Source of the DNA: Candidatus Cryosericum septentrionale
GTDB taxonomy: Bacteria; Caldisericota; Caldisericia; Cryosericales; Cryosericaceae
Assembly: GCF_003570995.1 (NCBI RefSeq)
Contig: NZ_QXIY01000030.1
Span: 62,001-126,000 of the forward strand
DNA length: 64,000 nt
Direction: 5' to 3'
Below the pieces are notes generated by a model that did no database searches, had not been told where the DNA came from, and was given only the letters and a program-made list of their open reading frames with translations. Below, in pieces: positions 7,517-15,518 of this stretch (position 1 is its first letter; each line of letters starts with the position of its first letter). The translations under genes and the position numbers were made by a program.

Positions 7517-8977
7517 ATGAGAGATCAGAGTCGTACCCCTTTTTTCGATGCTGTCCAGTCATATATCGGCAAGCACCGCGCCGGTCTCCACATGCCGGGG
7601 CACATGTCAGGCCAGGGCATTCATCCCCGCCTCAAGGAGTTCTGGGGCGAGAATGTGTTCCTTTCCGACTTGACGGAGGTCGAGGGGCTCGACTACCTCC
7701 ATCGCCCCATCGGCGTTGTCAAGGAAGCACAGGAGCTAGCTGCTGAAGCCTACGGCGCTATCGAATCATTCTTCCTCGTCAACGGTTCGACGGTCGGAAA
7801 CCAGGCAATGATCCTCTCGACCTGCGATCCCAACGACCGCGTCATCGTGCAGCGCAACTCGCACCGCTCGATGTACGGAGCACTCATCCTCAACGAACTG
7901 CGTCCCATCTACCTTGAGGCCGAAGAAGACCGCCTGCTGCGGTTCCAGACGTTCCCATCCAAGAAAACGTTCGCGCGCGTGCTCCGCGATCATCCTGAAG
8001 CCAAGACCGTCTTCGTGACCAATCCCAACTACTTCGGCATCAGCTCGGACATCGACTACTACGTTCAGAAAGCGCACGCCACAGGACGTCGCATCCTAGT
8101 CGACGAGGCCCACGGGTCGCACTTCCATTTCCACCCGGACCTTCCCAAGAGTGCTGTCGATGCGGGCGCCGACATGGTTGTCCAGAGCACGCACAAGACA
8201 CTTGCTGGTCTTACTCAGACGTCTATGCTGCATCTGGGCTCACGGCGCGTGGACAAGGAGCTGGTACGAACCACTCTCACTATACTGGAGAGCTCGTCGC
8301 CCTCGTACATCCTCATGACGGCCCTCGACGTTGCCCGTATGCAGATGGCGACGAACGGTCACGACCTGCTTCAGCGGGCCATCGACCTTGCAGAGGATGC
8401 TCGCCGGCGCATCAACAACATCGAGGGACTCTTTGCCCCAGGCAGGGAACGCGCTCGCACCGACGCCGTCTATGATGTCGACCTCACCAAGCTGACTGCC
8501 CATGTGTCAAGGCTAGGACTGACTGGATTCCAGGTCGAAGAGATCCTCAACAGAGACTACAACGTCGAAATCGAGTTGTCTGATCTTGAGAACATCCTGG
8601 CATTCATCACGATCGGGACACCCAAGGAAGCAGTGGAAATTCTCATCAAGGCACTCGAGGATATCTCCCGCAAACGCCACGGCAAGACCTCGACCATCAC
8701 TCCTCCACCGCCTATCCCCAATATTCCCGAGATGGTCCTCTTCCCGTTCGAGGCATACTATGCCAAGAGGGAGCGCGTCCGCATGGAAGACTCCGTCGGG
8801 CGCATCATCGCGGAGCTCGTGACTCCCTATCCGCCTGGCATCCCAATCACGGTCCCCGGGGAAGTCATGACACACGAGTGCGTGGACTACATGGTGTTCA
8901 TGCGCGACCACGGCGCCGACCTGCAAGGAATCATCGACAAGACAGCTAGGTACGTGCAGGTCGTCAAGGAGCGCTGA
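7517..8977 (+). CDS. Orn/Lys/Arg decarboxylase family protein (SpeA-like)
   Basis: A 486-residue fold-type-I PLP decarboxylase of the Orn/Lys/Arg major-domain family. The N-terminus contains HMPGHMSGQG, typical of biosynthetic arginine decarboxylases of Gram-positive type. PLP-binding elements are NGSTVGNQAMI, DEAHGSHFHFHPD (Asp and His stacking on the cofactor) and STHKTLAGLTQT, whose Lys should form the Schiff base. A smaller C-terminal domain follows from about residue 370. The length fits the roughly 480-residue class that lacks the N-terminal wing domain. Substrate (arginine, lysine or ornithine) cannot be settled from sequence, but polyamine synthesis is the likely role. No other polyamine gene is adjacent. 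It seems to be translated from a leaderless mRNA. Confidence 0.85.
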   Translation: MRDQSRTPFFDAVQSYIGKHRAGLHMPGHMSGQGIHPRLKEFWGENVFLSDLTEVEGLDYLHRPIGVVKEAQELAAEAYGAIESFFLVNGSTVGNQAMILSTCDPNDRVIVQRNSHRSMYGALILNELRPIYLEAEEDRLLRFQTFPSKKTFARVLRDHPEAKTVFVTNPNYFGISSDIDYYVQKAHATGRRILVDEAHGSHFHFHPDLPKSAVDAGADMVVQSTHKTLAGLTQTSMLHLGSRRVDKELVRTTLTILESSSPSYILMTALDVARMQMATNGHDLLQRAIDLAEDARRRINNIEGLFAPGRERARTDAVYDVDLTKLTAHVSRLGLTGFQVEEILNRDYNVEIELSDLENILAFITIGTPKEAVEILIKALEDISRKRHGKTSTITPPPPIPNIPEMVLFPFEAYYAKRERVRMEDSVGRIIAELVTPYPPGIPITVPGEVMTHECVDYMVFMRDHGADLQGIIDKTARYVQVVKER

Positions 8978-9010
8978 CCAGCCGCTGGACCCGACCGTTG
9001 CCTCTCATGA

Positions 9011-9040
9011 AAACGCCCTGACGCATGCGTCAGGGCGTTT
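9011..9040. terminator. Bidirectional terminator, perfect 15-bp palindrome
   Basis: The left arm 9011-9025 (AAACGCCCTGACGCA) and right arm 9026-9040 are exact reverse complements. The element has A and T runs on both ends and lies between two convergent genes, so it can stop transcription from either side. Confidence 0.85.
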
Positions 9041-9063
9041 GACATTTCTGAGGAGAGGTAAAG

Positions 9064-9893
9064 TCAGACAGGGTACGGCGCACGGATTCGGATGAACTCG
9101 GCCTTCTCACGCAACTCCGCAATCGAGCGCGCGCCGACACATAACTGAGACTCTCACGCACCTGCGTCGCAACGTGCGTCATGACCTGCGAAGCAGTGTC
9201 CGGCGTCAGGGTATTGAGGACGACAGCTGCGGCCCCTGCGGCAAGAGCCTTGACAACGCTTGCGGCAGAGCACACACCCATGTTGCAGATGATCGACCTC
9301 CCATAGAGAGATGCGACATCCTCGACCTCCATGAGAGCGGACAGTTCGGGAACACCGACGCCGGACAACTCTGTTGCCTCTGCAAAGGAACTGAACCCGC
9401 TGCCGACAACAACGATGTCCGCGCCGGCATCGATGACGTCTTTGGCTCCGGCGTGTGTCTGAACGTTGCCAACCATTAGCGGCAGCCAGTTATACTCTGC
9501 TTTCACCGCCTGGATCTGGCGAAGAATCGCCAAGCGACCAGCATGCGGCACATCCACGACAATGATGTCCATCCAGACTTCCGCGAGCGAACCTATCCAT
9601 TGCAGCACGCTGTCCCGTTCGAGATCGACAAGGGCGCCGACTACTGGCCGGCCCTTGAGGTCGCAGGCCGCCTCGTCATCCTTGCACATGAGCTCCTTGA
9701 CCTTGCGCACCTCATGCGCCTGGTCCTCGACACTTCCGAACAGGGGGATGATGCCGATGCCGCCCGCGCGTGCGACGGTTGAAGCCAGACGCGCCGATGT
9801 GACGAAGGGGGAGCACAACACGACGTTGGTCGAGAGCCTCGATTCGAGGTTGACATCAGTTGCACCGACCTCGCTCCGGCGAGGAAGAAGCAT
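9064..9893 (-). pseudogene. IMP dehydrogenase-like TIM-barrel protein, C-terminal frameshift
   Basis: The translation follows the IMPDH/GMP reductase barrel. It begins with FDDVMLLPRRSEV, in which FDDV lies just upstream of the first ATG (9893). GGIGIIP and GADIVVVGSG follow, then KALAAGAAAVVL. Near 9136-9141 a 2-nt duplication (ACAC for AC on the plus strand) shifts the frame. Removing it restores YVGARSIAELREKAEFIRIR, the usual IMPDH C-terminus, with a stop at 9064-9066. There are no CBS domains. The catalytic loop normally written GSICTTR is replaced by GSGFSSFAE, so the active-site Cys is missing. It may be a non-catalytic paralog that is decaying. The true start is unclear because coding runs into the preceding pseudogene's stop. 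Confidence 0.62.
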
Positions 9894-9925
9894 GACATCG
9901 TCAAAGAACAGACCTTCCCGCCCTT

Positions 9926-10523
9926 CTACTTCCGACTCCAGAGGCCAAAGAACCCACGGTGTTGTGACCGTTCCCGTTCCGCGTCCTGAGGGACGGCTGT
10001 AACCTCCACCTCGGCGCCTCTATGAATCCGTAGAGCGCCTTCGACACGGCGATGCTGCCCTTGCCAGTCTTCCTGGAGATCTCTCGCATCGATGCCTTGC
10101 CATCACCTGCCACTGTTCCCTCGTAAGGGTCAAGTCCTTTGTGGCGCCGTCTGCCCGCAGTGCATAGACCGCGTCCAGAGAACCGAGTCGCTGGCGCATT
10201 GAATTCCACTCGTCGAGAGCGGCCGTCCCCTGGAGGACGATGTCCGCAACCGGCACTGACTCGTCCCTCGTCTTCGGTGTCTCGCCACCCGCAAAAGAGA
10301 AGCTCCCTCCCCGGAGACTGAACAAATCGACAAGGGAGCTGTATGCCGTACTGGCACCGACCTCGACATGGACCATTCGCGAATCCTCAATGTAGAACGT
10401 CGCCTGGACGCGCCCGCCGAAGATTGACGTTCCCTCGAGATTGAGGCGGCCGGTTCCCTTGCCCTGCACAATCGTCTGGAGGACTTCGTCCACCTGGCAG
10501 TTGCCGAACTTCCCCTCAAGCAT
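9926..10523 (-). pseudogene. DUF4388-domain protein with two frameshifts
   Basis: From ATG 10523 (GGGGG about 7 nt upstream) the protein starts LEGKFGNCQVDEVLQTI, typical of DUF4388/PatA N-terminal domains found in gliding and signalling proteins. The frame is lost near 10105, where LTREQWQVMA should continue into DGKASMREISRKTGKG but does so two bases out. It is lost again near 10023, after ALYGFIEA. The final frame ends at a TAG (9926-9928). At the first lesion the text is consistent with a deletion between short GATGGCA repeats, and at the second with an extra GC. Two independent lesions make a real pseudogene more likely than one sequencing error. It heads the unit that includes the IMPDH-like gene. 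Confidence 0.65.
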
Positions 10524-10560
10524 CCTTGACCCCCAGTTCCACCGCGTATGACGCACGTCC

Positions 10561-10589
10561 ATTGTACTGTGGTGCGCGGCATTTTACAA
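10561..10589 (-). promoter_or_regulatory. Predicted promoter of the DUF4388/IMPDH-like unit
   Basis: Read on the minus strand: TTGTAA (10584-10589), a 17-nt spacer, then TACAAT (10561-10566). Transcription would start near 10554, about 31 nt before the ATG. Confidence 0.5.
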
Positions 10590-10597
10590 CGTTCGCG

Positions 10598-10625
10598 TTG
10601 CATCCTCGGAGGCCTCCGATATACT
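10598..10625 (+). promoter_or_regulatory. Promoter giving a leaderless mRNA for the membrane exporter
   Basis: TTGCAT (10598-10603), a 16-nt spacer, TATACT (10620-10625), then only 6 nt to the GTG at 10632. It diverges from the minus-strand promoter at 10561-10589. The 16-nt spacer contains CGGAGGCCTCCG, a 12-bp palindrome that might bind a regulator. Confidence 0.55.
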
Positions 10626-10631
10626 GGGAGG

Positions 10632-11105
10632 GTGCCCACACTCTTACGAAATATCCTGCGTATTTTCCTCATCACCATCATCCCGGGCGTCGAAGTCCGC
10701 GGTGCGCTGCCGTATGCCATCGGCGTGCTCAAGATGTCCGTGTGGGAGGCGCTGCTGGTCGCAACGCTCGCCAACCTGTGTATCGCGCCACTGTTCTATC
10801 TCCTGGAGAAACCGCTTCTTGCGGTCGCATCCCGGTGGGCATGGTTCCGGCGATACCGCGGTCGCCTCACGGCCCGCAGTGGAAGTACATTGGCAAAGTA
10901 CGGACTTTTCGTCGGGCTCGCGGTGTTTGTCGCCATCCCTTTGCCGGGGACTGGTGCCTACACGGGCTGTCTCATTGCCGAGATCGTGCGCATGAAGAAG
11001 CCCTTGGCCATTGCTTGCATCTCGTTGGGCGTCCTGGGAGCGTGCGCAATTGTTTTTCTCGCATCGGTTGGCGTCATCAAGGGCGTCCTGGCAAAGTGGC
11101 TCTGA
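10632..11105 (+). CDS. Small multidrug export family membrane protein (COG2426)
   Basis: A 157-residue integral membrane protein of the Sm_multidrug_ex family (COG2426). The conserved segment IPGVEVRGALPYAIGVL lies near the N-terminus, and PLPGTGAYTGCLIAEI lies near residue 102. Four or five hydrophobic segments are visible. Despite the family name, transport has not been firmly established. The open frame could extend back to 10548, but those codons overlap the promoter. I chose the GTG at 10632, which sits at the predicted transcription start. The next gene, rsmG, begins 41 nt after the stop, with the parS-like site between them. Confidence 0.75.
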   Translation: MPTLLRNILRIFLITIIPGVEVRGALPYAIGVLKMSVWEALLVATLANLCIAPLFYLLEKPLLAVASRWAWFRRYRGRLTARSGSTLAKYGLFVGLAVFVAIPLPGTGAYTGCLIAEIVRMKKPLAIACISLGVLGACAIVFLASVGVIKGVLAKWL

Positions 11106-11114
11106 ACATCAAAT

Positions 11115-11130
11115 TGTTCCACGTGGAACA
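11115..11130. promoter_or_regulatory. parS: parS-like centromere site
   Basis: TGTTCCACGTGGAACA is a perfect 16-bp palindrome that matches the conserved bacterial parS consensus (TGTTNCACGTGNAACA). It lies 17 nt upstream of rsmG-parA-parB and about 22 kb from the dnaA-dnaN gap, which is where a chromosomal ParB nucleation site is expected. ParB bound here could also affect transcription of its own operon. Confidence 0.88.
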
Positions 11131-11146
11131 GTAACCGGAGGACCCC

Positions 11147-11896
11147 ATGGATATTGCTGGCAAGCTTGATCCGACGCAACTTCTTCCTGTCGTACGGAGG
11201 TCAATGAATGACTTCGCTGCCGCACTGCCTGTTGGGGAGGGGCCAGTGATATGCACCGACACGTTCTGCGCTGGGCTGGCATCGTTTCTGACCTTGCTTG
11301 CCCAGACCAACGAAGTTATGAACTTGACGTCTGACGCCGATCCCGGACACCTGCTGGCGACACACATTCGCGACTCGCTTGCGCCTTTGCTTGTGGGTCT
11401 CGAGGCCCCGCACTCGCTCCTTGACATCGGAACGGGGGGGGGCTTCCCCGCCGTTCCCCTTGCACTCGCCTGGCCGACCACGACGGTCACGATGTCCGAA
11501 TCGATCGGCAAGAAGGCACATTTCCTGGAGAGCCTAGTGGGCGGCGTGCCCCTTCCCAGAGCACGTGTTGTCCACGGACGTGTCGAAGACCACGCGAGCG
11601 TTCTGCCCGAACGAGCGTTCAACATGATCACCGCCAGGAGTGTCGCCCATATCGCGACTGTCCTCCAGTACGCTCTCCCTCTCCTTGCAAGCAACGGCAG
11701 ACTGGTGCTGTGGAAAGGAGAAAAGGACCTCGCCGAACTCCAGGACCCACCGTTCGTAGCTACGCTGCATCGCGTCCACTGTACGGCCACGGTTCTCGAC
11801 TATGCCCTGCCGGGTGTTGAACGTAATTCCAAGCTCGTCATACTGCAGGTGACCCCGACCCTCAGCGGCTGGTCGTCCAGGAGGAACGGCTCGTGA
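11147..11896 (+). CDS. rsmG: 16S rRNA (guanine-N7)-methyltransferase RsmG
   Basis: A 249-residue class I SAM-dependent methyltransferase of the RsmG/GidB family, which methylates N7 of G527 (E. coli numbering) in 16S rRNA. The SAM-binding motif is LLDIGTGGGFPAVPLAL (about residues 92-108), preceded by the family pattern NEVMNLTSDAD. Its length is slightly above the usual 210-240. The start ATG has GGAGG 6 nt upstream, and its TGA overlaps the GTG of parA. The gene order rsmG-parA-parB near the origin is widespread in bacteria and supports the call. Confidence 0.92.
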   Translation: MDIAGKLDPTQLLPVVRRSMNDFAAALPVGEGPVICTDTFCAGLASFLTLLAQTNEVMNLTSDADPGHLLATHIRDSLAPLLVGLEAPHSLLDIGTGGGFPAVPLALAWPTTTVTMSESIGKKAHFLESLVGGVPLPRARVVHGRVEDHASVLPERAFNMITARSVAHIATVLQYALPLLASNGRLVLWKGEKDLAELQDPPFVATLHRVHCTATVLDYALPGVERNSKLVILQVTPTLSGWSSRRNGS

Positions 11897-12657
11897 GAAT
11901 CATCGCCATTGCCAACCAGAAGGGCGGTGTAGGCAAGACGACCACCGCACTGTCGCTCGCCGCATCGCTCGCCGAGCGCAACCATCACGTCCTGCTTGTC
12001 GACTTCGACCCACAGGCTAATGCAACCACGGGCCTGGGCATCAACGCGGCGGATATCACGTCCAACATTTACACGTGCCTGTTGTCCGGCGATCCGATCG
12101 AGAAGGGAATCCTGCCCAGTCACGAACACAACCTCTCGCTGGTCCCCTCGTCGATCAACCTGGCGGGCGCCGAGCTGGAACTGGCCGGTATGGACCACCG
12201 CGAGTACGTTCTTCAGAGCTGCTTGGCTTCCCTGGACGGATCCTGGGATTATATCATCATCGACAGCCCTCCGTCGCTGGGTCTTCTGACCCTCAACACA
12301 CTGACAGCGGCACACGAAGTCATCATCCCCATCCAGAGTGAGTATTACGCACTGGAAGGGCTGACGCACCTGCTGCGGACGATCAGCCTCGTCAAGCAGC
12401 GTCTGAACCCGGATCTTGCCCTGCTGGGCATCCTAGTGACCATGTTCGACAAACGAACCATCCTGTCTGCACAGGTCAAGGATGAGCTCGTCAAGCACTT
12501 CGGAGAGACCGTCTTCGCGGCCGTCATCCCCAGGAGCATACGCATGAGCGAAGCACCCAGCTATGGCAAGACCATCCTGGAATACGACACGCTTTCCACC
12601 GGTGCCGAGGCGTACCGGCAGCTCGCCAAGGAGGTAGAATCCCGTGAACAACAGTAA
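11893..12657 (+). CDS. parA: Chromosome partitioning ATPase ParA (Soj)
   Basis: A 254-residue ParA/Soj ATPase. The deviant Walker A motif KGGVGKTTT is at residues 10-18, with the signature lysine at the front. Walker A' is LVDFDPQANAT and Walker B is IIIDSPPSLG. ParA dimers bind DNA and pull ParB-parS complexes during chromosome segregation. In Soj-type proteins they also modulate DnaA. The gene starts with GTG overlapping the rsmG stop (GTGA) and overlaps parB by 14 nt. The length and the lack of an N-terminal HTH point to a chromosomal type. Confidence 0.95.
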   Translation: MRIIAIANQKGGVGKTTTALSLAASLAERNHHVLLVDFDPQANATTGLGINAADITSNIYTCLLSGDPIEKGILPSHEHNLSLVPSSINLAGAELELAGMDHREYVLQSCLASLDGSWDYIIIDSPPSLGLLTLNTLTAAHEVIIPIQSEYYALEGLTHLLRTISLVKQRLNPDLALLGILVTMFDKRTILSAQVKDELVKHFGETVFAAVIPRSIRMSEAPSYGKTILEYDTLSTGAEAYRQLAKEVESREQQ

Positions 12658-13528
12658 GCGTCTTGGACGAGGGCTTGACGCACTCTTCGCCAACGAACCG
12701 GCGCAGTCCGCCTTGTTGAGTGACAGGGGAGTTCGGATGCTTCGCTCTGACCAGATCGTCCCTTCGCCGCTTCAGCCACGCCGCCGCTTCGATGAGACAG
12801 CGCTCGCAACATTGGGTGAGAGCATCCGCAAACACGGCATCCTCGAACCCATCATCGTGCGCCCACGAGACGACCGATTCGAGATCGTCGCTGGGGAACG
12901 CCGCTTCCAGGCTGCCATTCAGATTGGCCTAGAAGAAGTTCCGGTGACAATCCGCGACCTCGACGATCGCACAGCAATGGAGATCGCGCTTTCAGAGAAT
13001 CTGGAACGCGAGGACCTGTCACCTATCGAAGTCGCCGTCTCCTTCAGTGACTACCTCACCAGGTTCGGGACGACCCAGGACGAGCTCGCACAGCGTCTCG
13101 GCAAAGACCGAAGCACTGTCGCCAACTTTATCCGCCTGCTAGACCTTCCGGAGATCGCGCGTACCGCCCTGGACAACAAGATCATCACCGCCGGACATGC
13201 CCGCGCACTCCTGCCGTTCAAGGACCAGCGGCAGCTTGGCACGGCGCTGGCAGAGGTGATCCGCAAGCAGCTCTCAGTTCGCCAGACCGAAGCACTGGTC
13301 CGCCGTCTGCTCACGAAGAAGCCTCGTGCAGGCACTGTGCATGACGAGGCGCTGCGCAACATCCAGGAGACCATGCAGAAACTGTTGGCCACGCGCGTCA
13401 ACATACGGGGACAGGTCAACAAGGGCATCATCGAGATCAGCTACTTCAATCAGGAAGACCTCTTGCGCATCCTCGGGATCCTGAACTCCCAGGAAGACGC
13501 CACAGACAAAGCCGGCCCCGCAAACTGA
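12644..13528 (+). CDS. parB: Chromosome partitioning protein ParB (Spo0J)
   Basis: A 294-residue ParB. The N-terminus RLGRGLDALF is the ParA-interacting peptide. The CTP-binding domain includes QPRRRFD, a C-motif-like segment and GERRFQA, close to the canonical GERRxRA. An Arg is replaced by Gln there, but the two catalytic-region Arg are kept. The helix-turn-helix near QDELAQRLGKDRSTVANFIR contacts parS. The C-terminal dimerisation domain ends around residue 280. The start is GTG at 12644, inside parA. ParB should load on the palindrome at 11115-11130. Confidence 0.94.
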   Translation: MNNSKRLGRGLDALFANEPAQSALLSDRGVRMLRSDQIVPSPLQPRRRFDETALATLGESIRKHGILEPIIVRPRDDRFEIVAGERRFQAAIQIGLEEVPVTIRDLDDRTAMEIALSENLEREDLSPIEVAVSFSDYLTRFGTTQDELAQRLGKDRSTVANFIRLLDLPEIARTALDNKIITAGHARALLPFKDQRQLGTALAEVIRKQLSVRQTEALVRRLLTKKPRAGTVHDEALRNIQETMQKLLATRVNIRGQVNKGIIEISYFNQEDLLRILGILNSQEDATDKAGPAN

Positions 13529-13549
13529 CCCCGCGATCGCTGTCTGTGA

Positions 13550-13580
13550 CAACGCTCCGGCTCACGCCGGGGCGTTGCAG
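13550..13580 (+). terminator. Terminator after parB
   Basis: A 12-bp stem with one G-U pair, 13550-13561 against 13566-13577, has a TCAC loop and a short T-rich tail. It separates parB from the convergent radical SAM gene. Confidence 0.75.
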
Positions 13581-13667
13581 TTTCAACAGCGAGAAGGCAG
13601 CTCAGAAGTCGAGACTCTCCTCGGCCCCGCGGTAGTACTGGACGGCTCCCTTCTGCGCGTCGTCAGT

Positions 13668-14696
13668 TCATGTGCCTGCGGCAGCGAAATCGAAGCCGTC
13701 TGCCTTGACGTCCTCGATGAAGCGGTCGATCTCGAGGTCTACCGTCTCCAGTTGCACGTTCGGATAATTGAACATGGTGCCTCCGGGCGTCTCATTGTAG
13801 AACGGGCGGTTGCATCCCGGGCATCCATGTGTCACAAATACAAAATGCCTGTGCAGGAATGACCACACCTGAACTTCATTGAGGCCGAGGCTATGGATGC
13901 TTTTTCGGGCGTCATAGGCGACGCCGAAACGCTCTTCTTCCTGCCAATCAAGCAACCCTAGTAGCAACTGAAGCTTCCGGTAGGACACCAGCGCCGGCGG
14001 GGCGCCGTGCTCCATATGGGTGCCGCGAACCGGAGTGAAGGCGAACAGCGACACCAGGACGCCTGCCCGGTGCAGCTCGAGCATCAGTTCGGCTGCCTCC
14101 ATCTCGTCCTCTCCCAGCCCAATAATCAGATGTGTCGAGATACGGCCGGGATACTGCCTGGCCAGCCCCTTGACCAGCGATATCGAATCGGCGAGAGACC
14201 CACCCCGAAGCTGAGGATAGAGGCGCTCGGAGCAGCAGTCGATTGCAATACTAATACGTTGCACGCCAGCAGCAAACAGCTGGTCCGCCTCTTCGAACAT
14301 GGTCACCCGGTACGAGACGGAGATCGGGACTTCGCTTGCCTGGCGGATCCGTGGCACAAGCGCGAGCAGCTGCTCCAGCACTCCGCGTGAAGCCGTTGTC
14401 TGGAAACAGACCCTCTGGAATGCCCCAGGATGAGTGACAAGCGCATCAACCAGCTCTTCCTCGCCGACCTCAGGCCAGCTGATGCGTGAAAGCCGGCTGT
14501 GATCGCCGATGGCACCCCGCCCCTGTCCACAGTAGGCACAGTCGCCGGAACACTGTCCCCCGACCATGAGGTATGCCGTGGTGGGCGACGCAGCCATCCG
14601 GATATCCCTCAGGCCCAGGACAACCAGCGTGCCAATGCTTGCCCGCAGACTCACCGGCTCACCTGCCTGCATTCGCACGTCACTTGTAGAAGACAC
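13668..14696 (-). CDS. Radical SAM protein, COG2516-like; candidate lipoyl synthase component (LipS2-like)
   Basis: A radical SAM enzyme of about 342 residues. The cluster motif is CSGDCAYCGQ (C-x3-C-x2-C), in a TIM-barrel context with STHLIIGLGEDE. The C-terminal region has an extra cysteine pair, THGCPGCNRPFYNETPGG, that may hold a second cluster or a zinc. It resembles the biotin-synthase-related COG2516 family, which with COG1856 forms the two-protein lipoyl synthase described in Thermococcus kodakarensis. I infer that role from the pairing with the next gene. I chose GTG 14696 as start because GGAGG lies 6 nt upstream. After the TGA at 13668-13670, 21 more codons with host-like usage continue in the same frame to a second TGA at 13602-13604. 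Confidence 0.6.
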   Translation of the reverse strand: MSSTSDVRMQAGEPVSLRASIGTLVVLGLRDIRMAASPTTAYLMVGGQCSGDCAYCGQGRGAIGDHSRLSRISWPEVGEEELVDALVTHPGAFQRVCFQTTASRGVLEQLLALVPRIRQASEVPISVSYRVTMFEEADQLFAAGVQRISIAIDCCSERLYPQLRGGSLADSISLVKGLARQYPGRISTHLIIGLGEDEMEAAELMLELHRAGVLVSLFAFTPVRGTHMEHGAPPALVSYRKLQLLLGLLDWQEEERFGVAYDARKSIHSLGLNEVQVWSFLHRHFVFVTHGCPGCNRPFYNETPGGTMFNYPNVQLETVDLEIDRFIEDVKADGFDFAAAGT

Positions 14697-15513
14697 AGCA
14701 TTCCTCCACCTGTTCCGCATCCTCTGCGCTCGGCTTCACGCCGACGACGCCCCGGAACTGGTACTGTCCCGCCAGATGCTCCAGCTGCTCACCATAACTG
14801 TCAACTCTAGGATGCATGCAGCCCAGTACGAGGTCTGTCGCCGGAAGCTTCAGCCTCGCATAGGCGAACACCGACTCCACAGCATCGACCGGAACAACAG
14901 GCACGTTGCCGTAGACCGTCCCCTCCGTGGGGATGAGGACAAGAAAGACCAGCGACGCCGGCTGAAACGAGATCAATGAATCGATCGCCGCATACTCTCC
15001 GATAACGACGCCGCCCTTGAGACCGATCGTGAGGTGAAGGTTGACCCTCTGCTTTGCGGACGTCAGTGCCTCTGAACCGCCCGCTGCCAAGAACGCGTCC
15101 ACCCAGCTCCGGGCTGCGTGCAGGTAGTCGGCGCCAGACCGCTGCAGATGATAAACGTCATGGATAGTCCCATCATCCCATACATAGTCGAGGGAAACCT
15201 TGTCGAAATAGGGTGACAACGCACGGACATCCTCGTCCGACTGCAGGCCAACGTGAGCATTGATGCGTATTCCCTGCTCATGGACCCATTCGATGAATGC
15301 CAGATGTTCCATCAGGGGCAGGCACCCGTGGAAATCACTTCCACCGGACAGAAGGATGCTCCGGTACTCTCCCGATTCCAGCACGCGACGGGCTGCGGTG
15401 ACGGGCACCATATGCTGGAGGTAGTGTCCATTGCAGTGGTTGCAGTGCAGTGCGCATTCCTCGCCCGTGACGGACACGGAGAGTGTCCGCCTGGGGACAC
15501 AATTGAAGACCAT
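14680..15513 (-). CDS. Radical SAM protein, COG1856-like; candidate lipoyl synthase component (LipS1-like)
   Basis: A 277-residue radical SAM protein. The motif SVTGEECALHCNHCNGHYL carries C-x3-C-x2-C and the GHYL extension typical of COG1856. It is followed by ILLSGGSDFHGCLPL, the SAM-binding glycine motif of this family. Extra cysteines sit near the C-terminus (GCMHP and VEECCVFYK) and may bind an auxiliary cluster that supplies sulphur, as in lipoyl synthases. It overlaps the COG2516-like gene and follows a small YkoF-like gene by 5 nt, so the three form one operon. The lipoyl synthase role is inference from family pairing; no lipoate ligase or lipoyl-domain gene is in the window. Confidence 0.62.
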   Translation of the reverse strand: MVFNCVPRRTLSVSVTGEECALHCNHCNGHYLQHMVPVTAARRVLESGEYRSILLSGGSDFHGCLPLMEHLAFIEWVHEQGIRINAHVGLQSDEDVRALSPYFDKVSLDYVWDDGTIHDVYHLQRSGADYLHAARSWVDAFLAAGGSEALTSAKQRVNLHLTIGLKGGVVIGEYAAIDSLISFQPASLVFLVLIPTEGTVYGNVPVVPVDAVESVFAYARLKLPATDLVLGCMHPRVDSYGEQLEHLAGQYQFRGVVGVKPSAEDAEQVEECCVFYK

Positions 15514-15518
15514 GTCTC

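Noticed and set aside
13575..13862. Plus-strand ORF over the end of the COG2516-like gene
   Set aside because: It runs through the minus-strand tail whose codons look real, and it has no ribosome binding site.
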